Assembly: GCA_903829015.1 (NCBI GenBank)
Contig: CAIKOJ010000026.1
Span: 1-64,000, forward strand
Source of the DNA: an uncultured Bacteroidota bacterium
GTDB taxonomy: Bacteria; Bacteroidota; Bacteroidia; Chitinophagales; Chitinophagaceae
Direction of reading: 5' to 3'
DNA length: 64,000 nucleotides
Below, one piece after another: positions 53,785 through 62,420 of this stretch; the first letter of the stretch is position 1; every line of letters starts with the position of its first letter. The notes below the pieces were generated by a model. The model was not told the DNA's origin. It did no database searches and saw only the letters and a program-made list of their open reading frames with translations. A program made the translations under genes and the position numbers.

Positions 53785-54873
53785 TTAGGCGGTAACATTT
53801 TCGTCTTTAACCTCCCTTTCTTTTTCTACTCGTCCTCGTCTCAGTGGATTTGCTGTGTTAGCTGCGTATCCATTTCGTTGATTGTACAGGTCGATACAAC
53901 GGAATATCGCTTCGCGAAAAGAATCTGGTTCTGCCAGATTTTTCCCCGCAATATCAAATGCTGTGCCATGATCCGGTGATGTCCTGATCACACTTAATCC
54001 GGCTGAATAGTTCACTCCTTCGCCCATTGCCAATGCCTTAAAAGCTACCAGCCCCTGATCATGATACATTGCCAGCACCGCATCAAACTCAGCATAATGT
54101 CCTCTCGCAAAAAATGAGTCAGCGCTATATGGTCCGAATACCAGTGTGTTATTTTGTTTTGCCTGCTCTATCGCAGGCTTTATTATTGTCTGTTCTTCCG
54201 TGCCGATCTGCCCTTCATCTCCGGCATGTGGGTTTAGTCCCAGCACTGCTATCTTCGGCTTGTCTATACCAAAATCCCTTATCAGTGAATCCTTAAGCAC
54301 AGCCAGTTTAGATACGATCAGGTCTTTCGTTATAGCAGATGCAACTTTTGATATTGGAATGTGTTCCGTTGCCAGAGCTACTCTAAGATTGTCACTGAAA
54401 AGGATCATCACTACTTCTTTTGCACCAAACTTCTCTTTAAAAAATGGGGTATGGCCGGTAAAAGGAAAATCTGGAAGATTGGTATTGCTTTTATGTATCG
54501 GTGCTGTTACTATACCGTCCAGCTCACCGTCTTTAAGGCATTGTGTTGCTACCATCAGTGATCGTACAGCATATTTGCCTGCGGCATCAGTCAAAACCCC
54601 GGGTTGTATTGGCACTTCTTCCTCCCAGCAATTAAATATGTTCACCTGCTTGGGGTTGAGCTTAGTCATGTCTTTCGTACTCGAAAAATTGATAGCATGC
54701 TCAGTTACTATCTTGCGGTAATAGTTGATCACCTTATTAGATGCAAATATTACTGGGGTGCAAATATCCAGCATCCTGCTGTCAGCAAATGTTTTTATGA
54801 TTACCTCTAGTCCTATTCCGTTCAGGTCTCCGGTGGTAATACCTATAACAGGCTTTTGATTATTTACTTGCAT
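53785..54873 (-). CDS. pdxA: 4-hydroxythreonine-4-phosphate dehydrogenase
   Basis: A 362-residue PdxA of the DXP-dependent pyridoxal-phosphate pathway, oxidising 4-phosphohydroxythreonine with NAD(P). The start PVIGITTGDLNGIGLEVI is canonical. Metal-binding His residues lie in APIHKS (about 144), GLNPHAGDEG (about 214) and AMYHDQGLVAFK (about 270), and SPDHGTAFDIAG is conserved. A charged 25-residue tail (RRGRVEKEREVKDENVTA) extends past the usual end. It follows pepA with a 13-base gap. pdxH of the same pathway is at 26.2-26.9 kb. Confidence 0.95.
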   Translation of the reverse strand: MQVNNQKPVIGITTGDLNGIGLEVIIKTFADSRMLDICTPVIFASNKVINYYRKIVTEHAINFSSTKDMTKLNPKQVNIFNCWEEEVPIQPGVLTDAAGKYAVRSLMVATQCLKDGELDGIVTAPIHKSNTNLPDFPFTGHTPFFKEKFGAKEVVMILFSDNLRVALATEHIPISKVASAITKDLIVSKLAVLKDSLIRDFGIDKPKIAVLGLNPHAGDEGQIGTEEQTIIKPAIEQAKQNNTLVFGPYSADSFFARGHYAEFDAVLAMYHDQGLVAFKALAMGEGVNYSAGLSVIRTSPDHGTAFDIAGKNLAEPDSFREAIFRCIDLYNQRNGYAANTANPLRRGRVEKEREVKDENVTA

Positions 54874-54886
54874 GTTCGTTATTTAT

Positions 54887-56323
54887 TTAAGCTTTACCAT
54901 AATGCAGCAGAAAATCCAGCAGCATTCTAATCCCGTATCCAGTGCCGCCTACAGGCAGATATCCTTTTTTCGATGTAGCAAACGATACTCCGGCAATGTC
55001 AAAGTGCATCCACGGATAGTCCACAAAATGCTCCAGGAATTTTCCGGCAGTAATTGCGCCTCCGTTTGCACCACCTACGTTCTTTATGTCAGCCACATCC
55101 GATTTTATCTGGTCGCCATATTCATCCCACAGAGGGTATTCTACCAGTCGCTCATATTGTGCGAAACCACTTTCTCTGAATGTCTGTTTCGTTTTTTCAT
55201 CAGCTGTACCCATACATACTATTCCATGCTCACCCACAGCTGCCGATGCTGCTCCGGTTAGCGTAGCAAAATCAACTACCAGTTCGGGTTTGTATCGCTT
55301 CGCCCAATGTAGCGCATCTGCCAGAAGCATCCTTCCCTCAGCATCGGTGTTCAGAACTTCTACTGTCTTACCGCTGTACATTTTGATGATATCACCGGGC
55401 ACATACGCATTTTCTCCAGGACGATTGTCCGTTGCTGGCACCAGAGCTATTACGTGCAATGGTAGTTTCAGTTTAGCTATTGCATACATGGTGCAACTCA
55501 CCAGCGCAGCACCGCTCATGTCGCTTTTCATGCGGTCCATTGAGTTAAGTGTCGGTTTCAACGATACTCCACCGGTATCATATACAACCCCCTTGCCGAC
55601 AAGAACTATTGGTTTTTTATTCAATGCTTTTCCAGGCTTGTATTCCATCACAGTAAATGTGGGAGGTTGTTGGCTTCCCAGATTTACAGCCAGTAGGCCA
55701 CCCATTTTCTCCTTCTCTATTTGTGCCTTGCCTAGTGTAGTTACTTTAAAGCCTGCTTCTTTGCCTAGTGCTGCTATTTCTTTCGCCAATTGCTGTGCCG
55801 ATAGGAAGTTGAGTGGCTCGTTAACTAGTGTACGTGCTTTATATACAGCAGAGATGGTAGCACCGAGTTGACTCAACTCTTTTACGGTTATTGAATCTTT
55901 TGTAAAAGAAATTGTTTGAAGCGCATGGGTTATTTTAGCAGCGTCTGTGCGGTATTTCAGAAACTGGTAGTTAGCCAGTGCTATACCTTCTGCCAGTTGT
56001 ATGCCTGCAAATCCCATTCCGCTTAGGTTCGAGATGGTCACCTCTTTGGCCTTGTTTTTATTGCAAATGGCCTGAAATTCAGCCCCCGATTTCCTGCAGG
56101 CTTCTCTTGTCAGCCATTCCGTTTTTTTACTCTTCAGCAGGTATATGTAAATGAAGCGGCCATATTGGTTGATAGTGGCAGTAGTTTGCTCTTCTGCGAA
56201 TATACCTTTTACAAATGCGGCTTCTGCATCAGTGATGCCGGACACTTTGGTGAGTTTAGCAGCGTCGTCTACTATATATATGTGGTGTTTGGCTTCTCCT
56301 TTTTGCAGTATTTTAAATTCCAT
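54887..56323 (-). CDS. pepA: Leucyl aminopeptidase (peptidase family M17)
   Basis: A 478-residue M17 aminopeptidase with two catalytic metals. The C-terminal catalytic domain carries LVGKGVVYDTGGVSLKP (about 240-257) and the family signature NTDAEGRMLLADAL (about 323-336), with Asp and Glu metal ligands and a Lys/Arg pair for catalysis. The N-terminal domain (1-160) is less conserved, as usual. Cytoplasmic; first gene of pepA-pdxA. A TACCTTCG element lies 23 bases upstream. Confidence 0.94.
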   Translation of the reverse strand: MEFKILQKGEAKHHIYIVDDAAKLTKVSGITDAEAAFVKGIFAEEQTTATINQYGRFIYIYLLKSKKTEWLTREACRKSGAEFQAICNKNKAKEVTISNLSGMGFAGIQLAEGIALANYQFLKYRTDAAKITHALQTISFTKDSITVKELSQLGATISAVYKARTLVNEPLNFLSAQQLAKEIAALGKEAGFKVTTLGKAQIEKEKMGGLLAVNLGSQQPPTFTVMEYKPGKALNKKPIVLVGKGVVYDTGGVSLKPTLNSMDRMKSDMSGAALVSCTMYAIAKLKLPLHVIALVPATDNRPGENAYVPGDIIKMYSGKTVEVLNTDAEGRMLLADALHWAKRYKPELVVDFATLTGAASAAVGEHGIVCMGTADEKTKQTFRESGFAQYERLVEYPLWDEYGDQIKSDVADIKNVGGANGGAITAGKFLEHFVDYPWMHFDIAGVSFATSKKGYLPVGGTGYGIRMLLDFLLHYGKA

Positions 56324-56345
56324 GCGATAACTTTAAATGAATGTG

Positions 56346-56353
56346 CGAAGGTA
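56346..56353 (-). promoter_or_regulatory. -7-like element TACCTTCG of pepA
   Basis: Minus-strand TACCTTCG (TAnnTTCG variant), predicted start near 56339, 16-nt leader. It lies just before the left arm of an inverted repeat. Confidence 0.4.
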
Positions 56354-56368
56354 ATGTAAATCAATTTT

Positions 56369-56429
56369 AAAAAGCCCGCTCTTGCAAAAACTAATCAGCT
56401 AACTTTGTCCGTCTTACAGCGGGCTTTTT
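56369..56429. repeat. 12-bp inverted repeat in the pepA/rsmA divergent region
   Basis: AAAAAGCCCGCT (56369-56380) and AGCGGGCTTTTT (56418-56429) are perfect inverted copies 37 bases apart. The rsmA promoter element TAACTTTG (56400-56407) lies between the arms, and the arms end in A- or T-runs, so each strand would look like a terminator. No gene points into it from either side. Confidence 0.6.
56400..56407 (+). promoter_or_regulatory. -7 element TAACTTTG of rsmA
   Basis: Perfect TAnnTTTG, with TTG 15 nt upstream (56382-56384). The predicted start near 56414 precedes the right arm of the inverted repeat, so only one arm is in the rsmA leader (about 59 nt). Confidence 0.5.
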
Positions 56430-56472
56430 ATACCGCAGTACAATTTGTAATTCTTGCAATTAAAATATCTAT

Positions 56473-57267
56473 ATGGCCGGCAACAGCAATCAGGGTAACT
56501 CTTATGGAAGGCTTAAAAAAAGCCTTGGCCAGCATTTTTTGCACGACGAAAATGTTTGCCGCAAAATTGCCGGGGAGCTCACTCTTTCGCCACAGTTGAA
56601 TTTGCTGGAAGTTGGGCCGGGCGGAGGCGCACTGACCAAGTATTTGTTGCCACTTGAAGATGTGAACTACAAAGCAATTGAAATAGACAAGGAAAAGGTG
56701 GATTTTCTTGAAAAGACATATCCTGCAATAAAGGGGAGGATCATTTTGCAGGACATACTAAAAGCAGAGATGCCCTTTACTGATAAATTCTCTGTGATTG
56801 GCAATTTCCCCTACAACATTTCATCACCTATTATGTTCGTAATGCTCGACTGGGAGCCACATGTAACCGAGGTTATTGGCATGTTTCAGAAAGAAGTGGC
56901 AATGCGGATAGCATCTGGCCCGGGTTCTAAAGATTACGGTATTTTAAGCGTGCTCATGCAGGCTTTTTTTAAAGTCGAATATTTGATGGACGTACATGAA
57001 AACTGCTTTACTCCACCACCCAAAGTGAAGAGTGGTGTACTGCGTTTCACAAACACAAATAATCCATTTGGTATCACTGACAAAAGAAGGTTTAAGATTT
57101 TGGTGAAGGCAGCTTTTAATCAGCGTAGAAAAACACTACGCAATGCTTTAAAAAGCACCCTCTCTCCCGAGGCACTGTCTGGACCACTTATGGATAAGCG
57201 AGCCGAACAGCTTTCTGTAGAGGATTTTGTATCACTCGACAAAGCAATGACCTCGCTCAACGCATGA
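56473..57267 (+). CDS. rsmA: 16S rRNA dimethyladenosine transferase (KsgA)
   Basis: A 264-residue SAM-dependent enzyme that dimethylates A1518 and A1519 in 16S rRNA. The start KKSLGQHFLHDENVC is typical. SAM motif I is LEVGPGGGALTKYL (about 43-56) and the catalytic motif IV is NFPYNISSPI (about 115-124). The C-terminal rRNA-binding domain holds FNQRRKTLRNAL. The length matches the family. Monocistronic, 73 bases before the next gene, which has its own promoter element. Confidence 0.96.
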   Translation: MAGNSNQGNSYGRLKKSLGQHFLHDENVCRKIAGELTLSPQLNLLEVGPGGGALTKYLLPLEDVNYKAIEIDKEKVDFLEKTYPAIKGRIILQDILKAEMPFTDKFSVIGNFPYNISSPIMFVMLDWEPHVTEVIGMFQKEVAMRIASGPGSKDYGILSVLMQAFFKVEYLMDVHENCFTPPPKVKSGVLRFTNTNNPFGITDKRRFKILVKAAFNQRRKTLRNALKSTLSPEALSGPLMDKRAEQLSVEDFVSLDKAMTSLNA

Positions 57268-57304
57268 ACAGGCTTGGATTTATAAACCCAAAGCATTGAT
57301 TTAT

Positions 57305-57312
57305 TAAATTTG
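57305..57312 (+). promoter_or_regulatory. -7 element TAAATTTG of the D-2-hydroxyacid dehydrogenase gene
   Basis: Perfect TAnnTTTG; predicted start near 57319, leader about 22 nt before the ATG at 57341. Confidence 0.5.
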
Positions 57313-57340
57313 CCCTTATTCAAAATTCTCATTTAAGATC

Positions 57341-58312
57341 ATGCAGCACAGCCGGGATATTCTTACGGGTCCATGCATAGGTAAGGTGCTCATTGCTGCA
57401 CCAGTTCATCCTATACTCCTGCAAGGTCTTGCAGATCGGGGTTGCAGCTTTGTTGTACGCGAAAATATAACACAGTCCGAAGCCTTTACCTTAATAGCAG
57501 ATTGCGTTGGCGTCATAACTTCTACTCGTATTCAGTTGAACAAAGAATTGATGGATGCAGCTCCCTGCTTGAAATGGATCGGAAGAATGGGATCTGGTAT
57601 GGAGGTCGTCGACACTAATTATGCTGCGCAAAAAAACATCACAGTTGTTGCTAGTCCAGAAGGGAATTGTAATGCTGTTGCAGAGCATGCTTTGGGTATG
57701 TTGTTGACACTATTGCACAAAATAGCCTGGAGTCATACCGAAATGATAAATGGAATTTGGCATCGGGACGAAAACAGGGGTAGTGAGCTCGAAAAGCAAA
57801 CTGTTGGTATTATTGGTTACGGTCACACCGGAGCTGCTTTTGCAAAGAAATTGTCCGGAATGGATGTTGGTATCATGGCATATGATAAGTATGCTCCCGA
57901 AAAAATACCTTCGTATATAAAAAAATGCACCCATATCGATGAGATTTTTGATGAAACAAATATTATTAGTTTTCATGTTCCGTTGCAAGAAGATACATTG
58001 CAATATTTTAACGATGATTTTCTAAAAAACATGAAGAACGAATTTATATTAATAAATACGTCTCGCGGAAAAGTTGTAAACATTGCTACCGTTTTGGGCG
58101 GTTTGGCATCAGGGAAAATTAAAGGAGCATGTTTAGATGTATTCGAAGTTGAGCCTATCAGCGGCTTGGATCCCTTTACTGGCAAGCTTTTAGAAGCACA
58201 GTTGCTCCAACCAAATCTGATTGTCACCCCCCATATTGCGGGATATACTTTCGAAGCATTATACAAAATGAGCAAGGTTATTTTTGATAAGCTTACGGGT
58301 AAATACCAATAG
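57341..58312 (+). CDS. NAD-dependent D-2-hydroxyacid dehydrogenase
   Basis: A 323-residue enzyme of the D-2-hydroxyacid dehydrogenase family. The Rossmann domain has VGIIGYGHTGAAFAKKL (nucleotide site, about 152-168). The catalytic triad is present: Arg in INTSRGKVV (about 244), Glu in DVFEVEP (about 273) and His in VTPHIAGYT (about 296). Lengths and motifs resemble phosphoglycerate dehydrogenase-like members, but no ACT domain follows, so SerA is not assured. No serine-biosynthesis gene is adjacent. Codon use is more AT-rich than in rsmA. Confidence 0.88.
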   Translation: MQHSRDILTGPCIGKVLIAAPVHPILLQGLADRGCSFVVRENITQSEAFTLIADCVGVITSTRIQLNKELMDAAPCLKWIGRMGSGMEVVDTNYAAQKNITVVASPEGNCNAVAEHALGMLLTLLHKIAWSHTEMINGIWHRDENRGSELEKQTVGIIGYGHTGAAFAKKLSGMDVGIMAYDKYAPEKIPSYIKKCTHIDEIFDETNIISFHVPLQEDTLQYFNDDFLKNMKNEFILINTSRGKVVNIATVLGGLASGKIKGACLDVFEVEPISGLDPFTGKLLEAQLLQPNLIVTPHIAGYTFEALYKMSKVIFDKLTGKYQ

Positions 58313-58501
58313 TGAAACAGGGTTATGTTAATCTCTTCAAAAAAAATTTTCAAAAATACCCAAGATTTTCACCCCATTCTTCGTCTATATTATTGTAAGC
58401 GTTTTGGGTGAATTTAGATTTCGGTCACATTTGTTTGAAAATTATGTCAGCCAAGGTTCGAAAATTAAAAATGTTAAGTGTGGAATTTTAACAGATTTTT
58501 T

Positions 58502-58509
58502 TACCTTTA
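58502..58509 (+). promoter_or_regulatory. -7-like element TACCTTTA before the TonB-dependent receptor gene
   Basis: TACCTTTA, one base off TAnnTTTG, with the predicted start near 58516, 27 nt before the ATG. The identical octamer lies at 48283-48290 before the giant adhesin. Confidence 0.35.
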
Positions 58510-58542
58510 CCCCTCATTGCTAATATTTTATTAACACAGTTT

Positions 58543-61500
58543 ATGACAAGTATTATACGTTATCTGGTTTTATTGGTTTTTCTGGGTGTATCTGGCACCG
58601 CTTTCGCTCAGGAAATTGCGGGCAGGGTTTTAGATGAAAAGAAGGAACCTATGATCAATGCCACGATTCAGGTATTTTCCGGTGGTATCCAAAAAGGGGG
58701 AGTAGTTACCGACTACGACGGTAATTACCTTGTAAAACCCCTTGATCCGGGTTACTACGACGTGCTCGTGTTATACGCTGGTTACGATTCTATCATGGTT
58801 ACTAAGTTGGTAGTTTCTCCTGGTGCTCGTACCACGCAGAATTTCAGTATGCAGCGTCATTCAAAGGAGATGAAAACCTTTACGATCATTGCCTACAAAA
58901 AACCTTTGGTCGATCCGGATAAGCCGTCGGCGCAAATTCTCACAAAAGAAGAGATCGCTGTAATTCCTACTACACAGATTACCGATCTGGTGAGTACCAA
59001 TTCTAACGTTTACCAGTCTAAAAGAGGTGGCGATTTGAATATTGGCGGATCACGTAGTGGTACCACACAATATATTGTAGATGGTGTCGTAGTGCGTGGT
59101 ACTACTAATATCGATATGGCTCAGGGTTCTGTTGATCAGATCGAAGTTATCACTTCTGGTGTACCAGCAAAATATGGTGATATCTCAGGTGGCGTCGTAA
59201 ATATAACTTCGCGCGGTGTTTCACAAAAAATGACAGGTAGCGTTCGTTTACAGCATTCTATCGATGGTTATAACAATAATCTGGCTACCTTCTCTGTGGC
59301 AGGGCCGCTCCTTAAGAAAACTGTAATGAACAAAGACGGGGTTAAAACAAAAAAACCTGTTCTTGGTTTTGCATTAAGCGGTGACTACTATTATGATAAC
59401 GACAGGTATCCCGATTACTACAGACCATATGTTACTAATGATGCAAAACTTGCTGAGTTACAGAAGAACCCATTGACACTTGTGGCTAATAGCTCTGGTA
59501 ATCCTGTGTTCAACTACTCTTCAGATTATGTGACAAGAAGTGACTTCAAACAAGTGAAGGTTAAACCTCATGCTCTATTAGTGGAAGAGCGTTTGAACGG
59601 AAAATTGGATTATCAATTCTCAGACAATATACATATAGTAGGTGGTGGTTCATTCGATTACACCCAACAGGATGCTTACAACAGAGCACGTAACCTGTTT
59701 GCTCCGGAAGCTACGCCGGTACTCAATACTTTCTCAGGTCGTGCCTATCTGAGGTTTACTCAGAAATTCGGTCATTCAGGCGATACTTCTGGAAAGCAAA
59801 GTATTATCTCAAATGCTTACTATTCTCTGCAAGCAGATTACCAGAGAACTTCACAAAGCCAGCATGATCCTAAATTCAAGGAGAGCTTTTTCGAATATGC
59901 TTATGTAGGTAAGTTCGAAGAAAAAAGAACAGATCTGTACCAAACACTCACTCCCGATTCACTTTCTGGGAAAAAAGCAACGGTTTTATCTTTAAGTGTA
60001 CCTACTCAGATCACTTTCGAGAGGTCAGAAAGAAATCCAAATCTGGCTAACTACACATCACAATATTATCGCGTTCTGAATGGTTTCTACCCTAGCTTCA
60101 TGAGCACTATTCAGGCAAACAATGCACTTATAAATGGAGACGAACCTGGTTCTACTTACGGCATGTTCACAAGCCCGGGTACTACTCAGACTTTCTTCTA
60201 TAATTTCGTTTCTAACCAGTACGCGCTTCAGGTAGATGCATCTTTCGATCTTTTAGCAGGTAAAACCAAGCATGCTATCGAATTCGGTCTGTATTATCAG
60301 CAGCGTATTGAAAAGCAGTTTGTTGGTGAGCCCAATCGTGGCGGCACAAATTCTATTTGGTCTTTGATGAGGCAATTGGTAAGCAGTGTGAGTAATGGTA
60401 ATTTGAAATTTGATAAGGCGCACCCAATATTTAAAGTGAATGGTAACAGCTATAATTATGTATACGTTCCTAATAACAACCCAATAAACCCTCAAGGCGC
60501 TTCATATTATACTGATATGAATGGCAATAGGGTTAATATCGCACCTACCAATACAGATACAATATATTATAACAACGTCAATATCCGCTCTACAAATTTT
60601 GATAACAATCTGAGGAAGAAGTTGTTTGGTAACGCTGCTGATTGGCAGACAAGGGATATTAATATTGATGCCTATGATCCTTCAACATATTCATTGGATA
60701 TGTTCTCTGCTGACGAGTTGTTAAATAGTGGACGCTCATATGTTTCTTATTATGGATATACCTACACTGGTAAATCTCAGGGAAATGTAAACTTTAATGA
60801 TTATTGGACAGCAAAAGATGCAAACGGCAATTATACCCGTCCGATTGGCGCATTCAGTCCTAACTATATCGCTGGTTACATACAGGATAGGTTTACATAT
60901 AAAGACGTTCATTTCAATGTAGGTGTACGCGTTGATAGGTTCTCTACAAACGAAAAAGTACTGAAAGATCCTTATTCATTGTATGCTGAGAAAACAGTGA
61001 ATGAATCGGGTGCGGCACGAACAACCTATAATCCGGGTGGTCACCCTGCCAATATGGGTGGAAATTATGTAGTGTATGTTGATGATAATTCATCCGCAAC
61101 CCCCACTGTTATTGGTTATAGAAACGGTAGTACCTGGTACGACCCTACTGGTAAATATGTAAGTGATCCTTCGGTTTTAAAGCAGTACACCGGTGGTCGC
61201 GATCCTCAGCCGTACCTGGTAGAGGGTAGCCGTACACCAAAGATTACTGATTCTAGCTTTAATCCTAATACTTCGTTTACTGATTACACGCCTCAGGTTA
61301 CTCTTCAACCTCGTATTGCTTTCTCTTTCCCAATATCTGATGTGGCTGATTTCTATGCACACTACGATATTTATACACAGAGACCAACAAGTAACAGTCG
61401 TGCTGATCCGTCGGTTTATTATTTTCTGCAGCAGAATGCTAACCAGATCGTAAACAATCCGAATCTGAAGTCTCAGAAGACTTTCGATTACGAAGTAGGT

Positions 61501-62391
61501 TTCCAGCAGAAACTTAATGACCACTCCGCATTAACAATTACTGCGTTTTACAAAGAGCGCAAAGACATGATCACTGTTGTGCCTTACCTTTATGCTTATC
61601 CAAGTACATATTATACATACGGAAATCGTGACTTCTCAACAACTAAGGGAACTTCAATAAAATATGATCTAAGGGCTACCAATCATTTGCGTATGATGGT
61701 ATCGTATACCTTGCAGTTTGCTGAAGGTACAGGTTCTACTCCTGGCTCTACTAACCGCAACGGTGGCGGACAGATCAGCCCCAATGGCCTATTGCAAAGT
61801 TTCGTTTCAGCCGGTCTCCCGAATTTGCGTTATGTAACAGCGCTTGATTACGATTCTCGTCACACTATTGCTGCAAACATTGATTATCGGTATGGTGGTG
61901 GCGAAGGTCCAATGATCGCTGGCAGAAGGGTTTTCGAAAGAGCTGGGGTGGATTTTATAGCAAAAGCAAGGAGCGGTGAGCCGTATACAAGGTACACTGA
62001 TGCTCAGGGAAATACCGTGATCGGTGGTGTGGCTGGCTCACGCAAAGCATGGCATTACGGTGTTGATATGCGTATTGATAAAGACTTCGCATTAAGGAAC
62101 ATGAGGAAACTAGGCGATGCACCTGCCGGAGTAAAACCAAAACGTCCATTGTTCCTCAAAGCAATATTGCAGGTCAACAACCTTTTAAACACTCGTGATG
62201 TGTTGGACGTATATGGTTACACCGGCCGACCAGACGACAACGGTTATTTGACTTCATCTTATGGTCAGCAGTTTGTTCCACAGCAGGTAAATCCTCAATC
62301 TTATTCCGACATGTATAGAATTAGTAATAATAGCCCAGGCAATTACAACTATGCCCGTACTATGAGTATTGCCCTAGAATTTAATTTTTAA
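58543..62391 (+). CDS. TonB-dependent receptor with carboxypeptidase-regulatory domain
   Basis: A 1,282-residue outer-membrane receptor. A signal peptide (1-22, ending AFAQ) is followed by a CarboxypepD_reg-like domain (about 24-105, EIAGRVLDEKKEPMINATIQ), the plug domain (about 115-230, with IGGSRSGTTQYIVDGVVVRG and YGDISGGVVNITSRG), and a very large beta-barrel ending in the aromatic-terminated strand YARTMSIALEFNF. The layout is Bacteroidota-type, but no SusD lipoprotein follows, so it is not a canonical SusC/D pair. The next gene encodes a large secreted protein 29 bases downstream. The substrate is unknown. Confidence 0.92.
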   Translation: MTSIIRYLVLLVFLGVSGTAFAQEIAGRVLDEKKEPMINATIQVFSGGIQKGGVVTDYDGNYLVKPLDPGYYDVLVLYAGYDSIMVTKLVVSPGARTTQNFSMQRHSKEMKTFTIIAYKKPLVDPDKPSAQILTKEEIAVIPTTQITDLVSTNSNVYQSKRGGDLNIGGSRSGTTQYIVDGVVVRGTTNIDMAQGSVDQIEVITSGVPAKYGDISGGVVNITSRGVSQKMTGSVRLQHSIDGYNNNLATFSVAGPLLKKTVMNKDGVKTKKPVLGFALSGDYYYDNDRYPDYYRPYVTNDAKLAELQKNPLTLVANSSGNPVFNYSSDYVTRSDFKQVKVKPHALLVEERLNGKLDYQFSDNIHIVGGGSFDYTQQDAYNRARNLFAPEATPVLNTFSGRAYLRFTQKFGHSGDTSGKQSIISNAYYSLQADYQRTSQSQHDPKFKESFFEYAYVGKFEEKRTDLYQTLTPDSLSGKKATVLSLSVPTQITFERSERNPNLANYTSQYYRVLNGFYPSFMSTIQANNALINGDEPGSTYGMFTSPGTTQTFFYNFVSNQYALQVDASFDLLAGKTKHAIEFGLYYQQRIEKQFVGEPNRGGTNSIWSLMRQLVSSVSNGNLKFDKAHPIFKVNGNSYNYVYVPNNNPINPQGASYYTDMNGNRVNIAPTNTDTIYYNNVNIRSTNFDNNLRKKLFGNAADWQTRDINIDAYDPSTYSLDMFSADELLNSGRSYVSYYGYTYTGKSQGNVNFNDYWTAKDANGNYTRPIGAFSPNYIAGYIQDRFTYKDVHFNVGVRVDRFSTNEKVLKDPYSLYAEKTVNESGAARTTYNPGGHPANMGGNYVVYVDDNSSATPTVIGYRNGSTWYDPTGKYVSDPSVLKQYTGGRDPQPYLVEGSRTPKITDSSFNPNTSFTDYTPQVTLQPRIAFSFPISDVADFYAHYDIYTQRPTSNSRADPSVYYFLQQNANQIVNNPNLKSQKTFDYEVGFQQKLNDHSALTITAFYKERKDMITVVPYLYAYPSTYYTYGNRDFSTTKGTSIKYDLRATNHLRMMVSYTLQFAEGTGSTPGSTNRNGGGQISPNGLLQSFVSAGLPNLRYVTALDYDSRHTIAANIDYRYGGGEGPMIAGRRVFERAGVDFIAKARSGEPYTRYTDAQGNTVIGGVAGSRKAWHYGVDMRIDKDFALRNMRKLGDAPAGVKPKRPLFLKAILQVNNLLNTRDVLDVYGYTGRPDDNGYLTSSYGQQFVPQQVNPQSYSDMYRISNNSPGNYNYARTMSIALEFNF

Positions 62392-62420
62392 TTATATTAC
62401 ACAATATAACTCCAAAAGTT

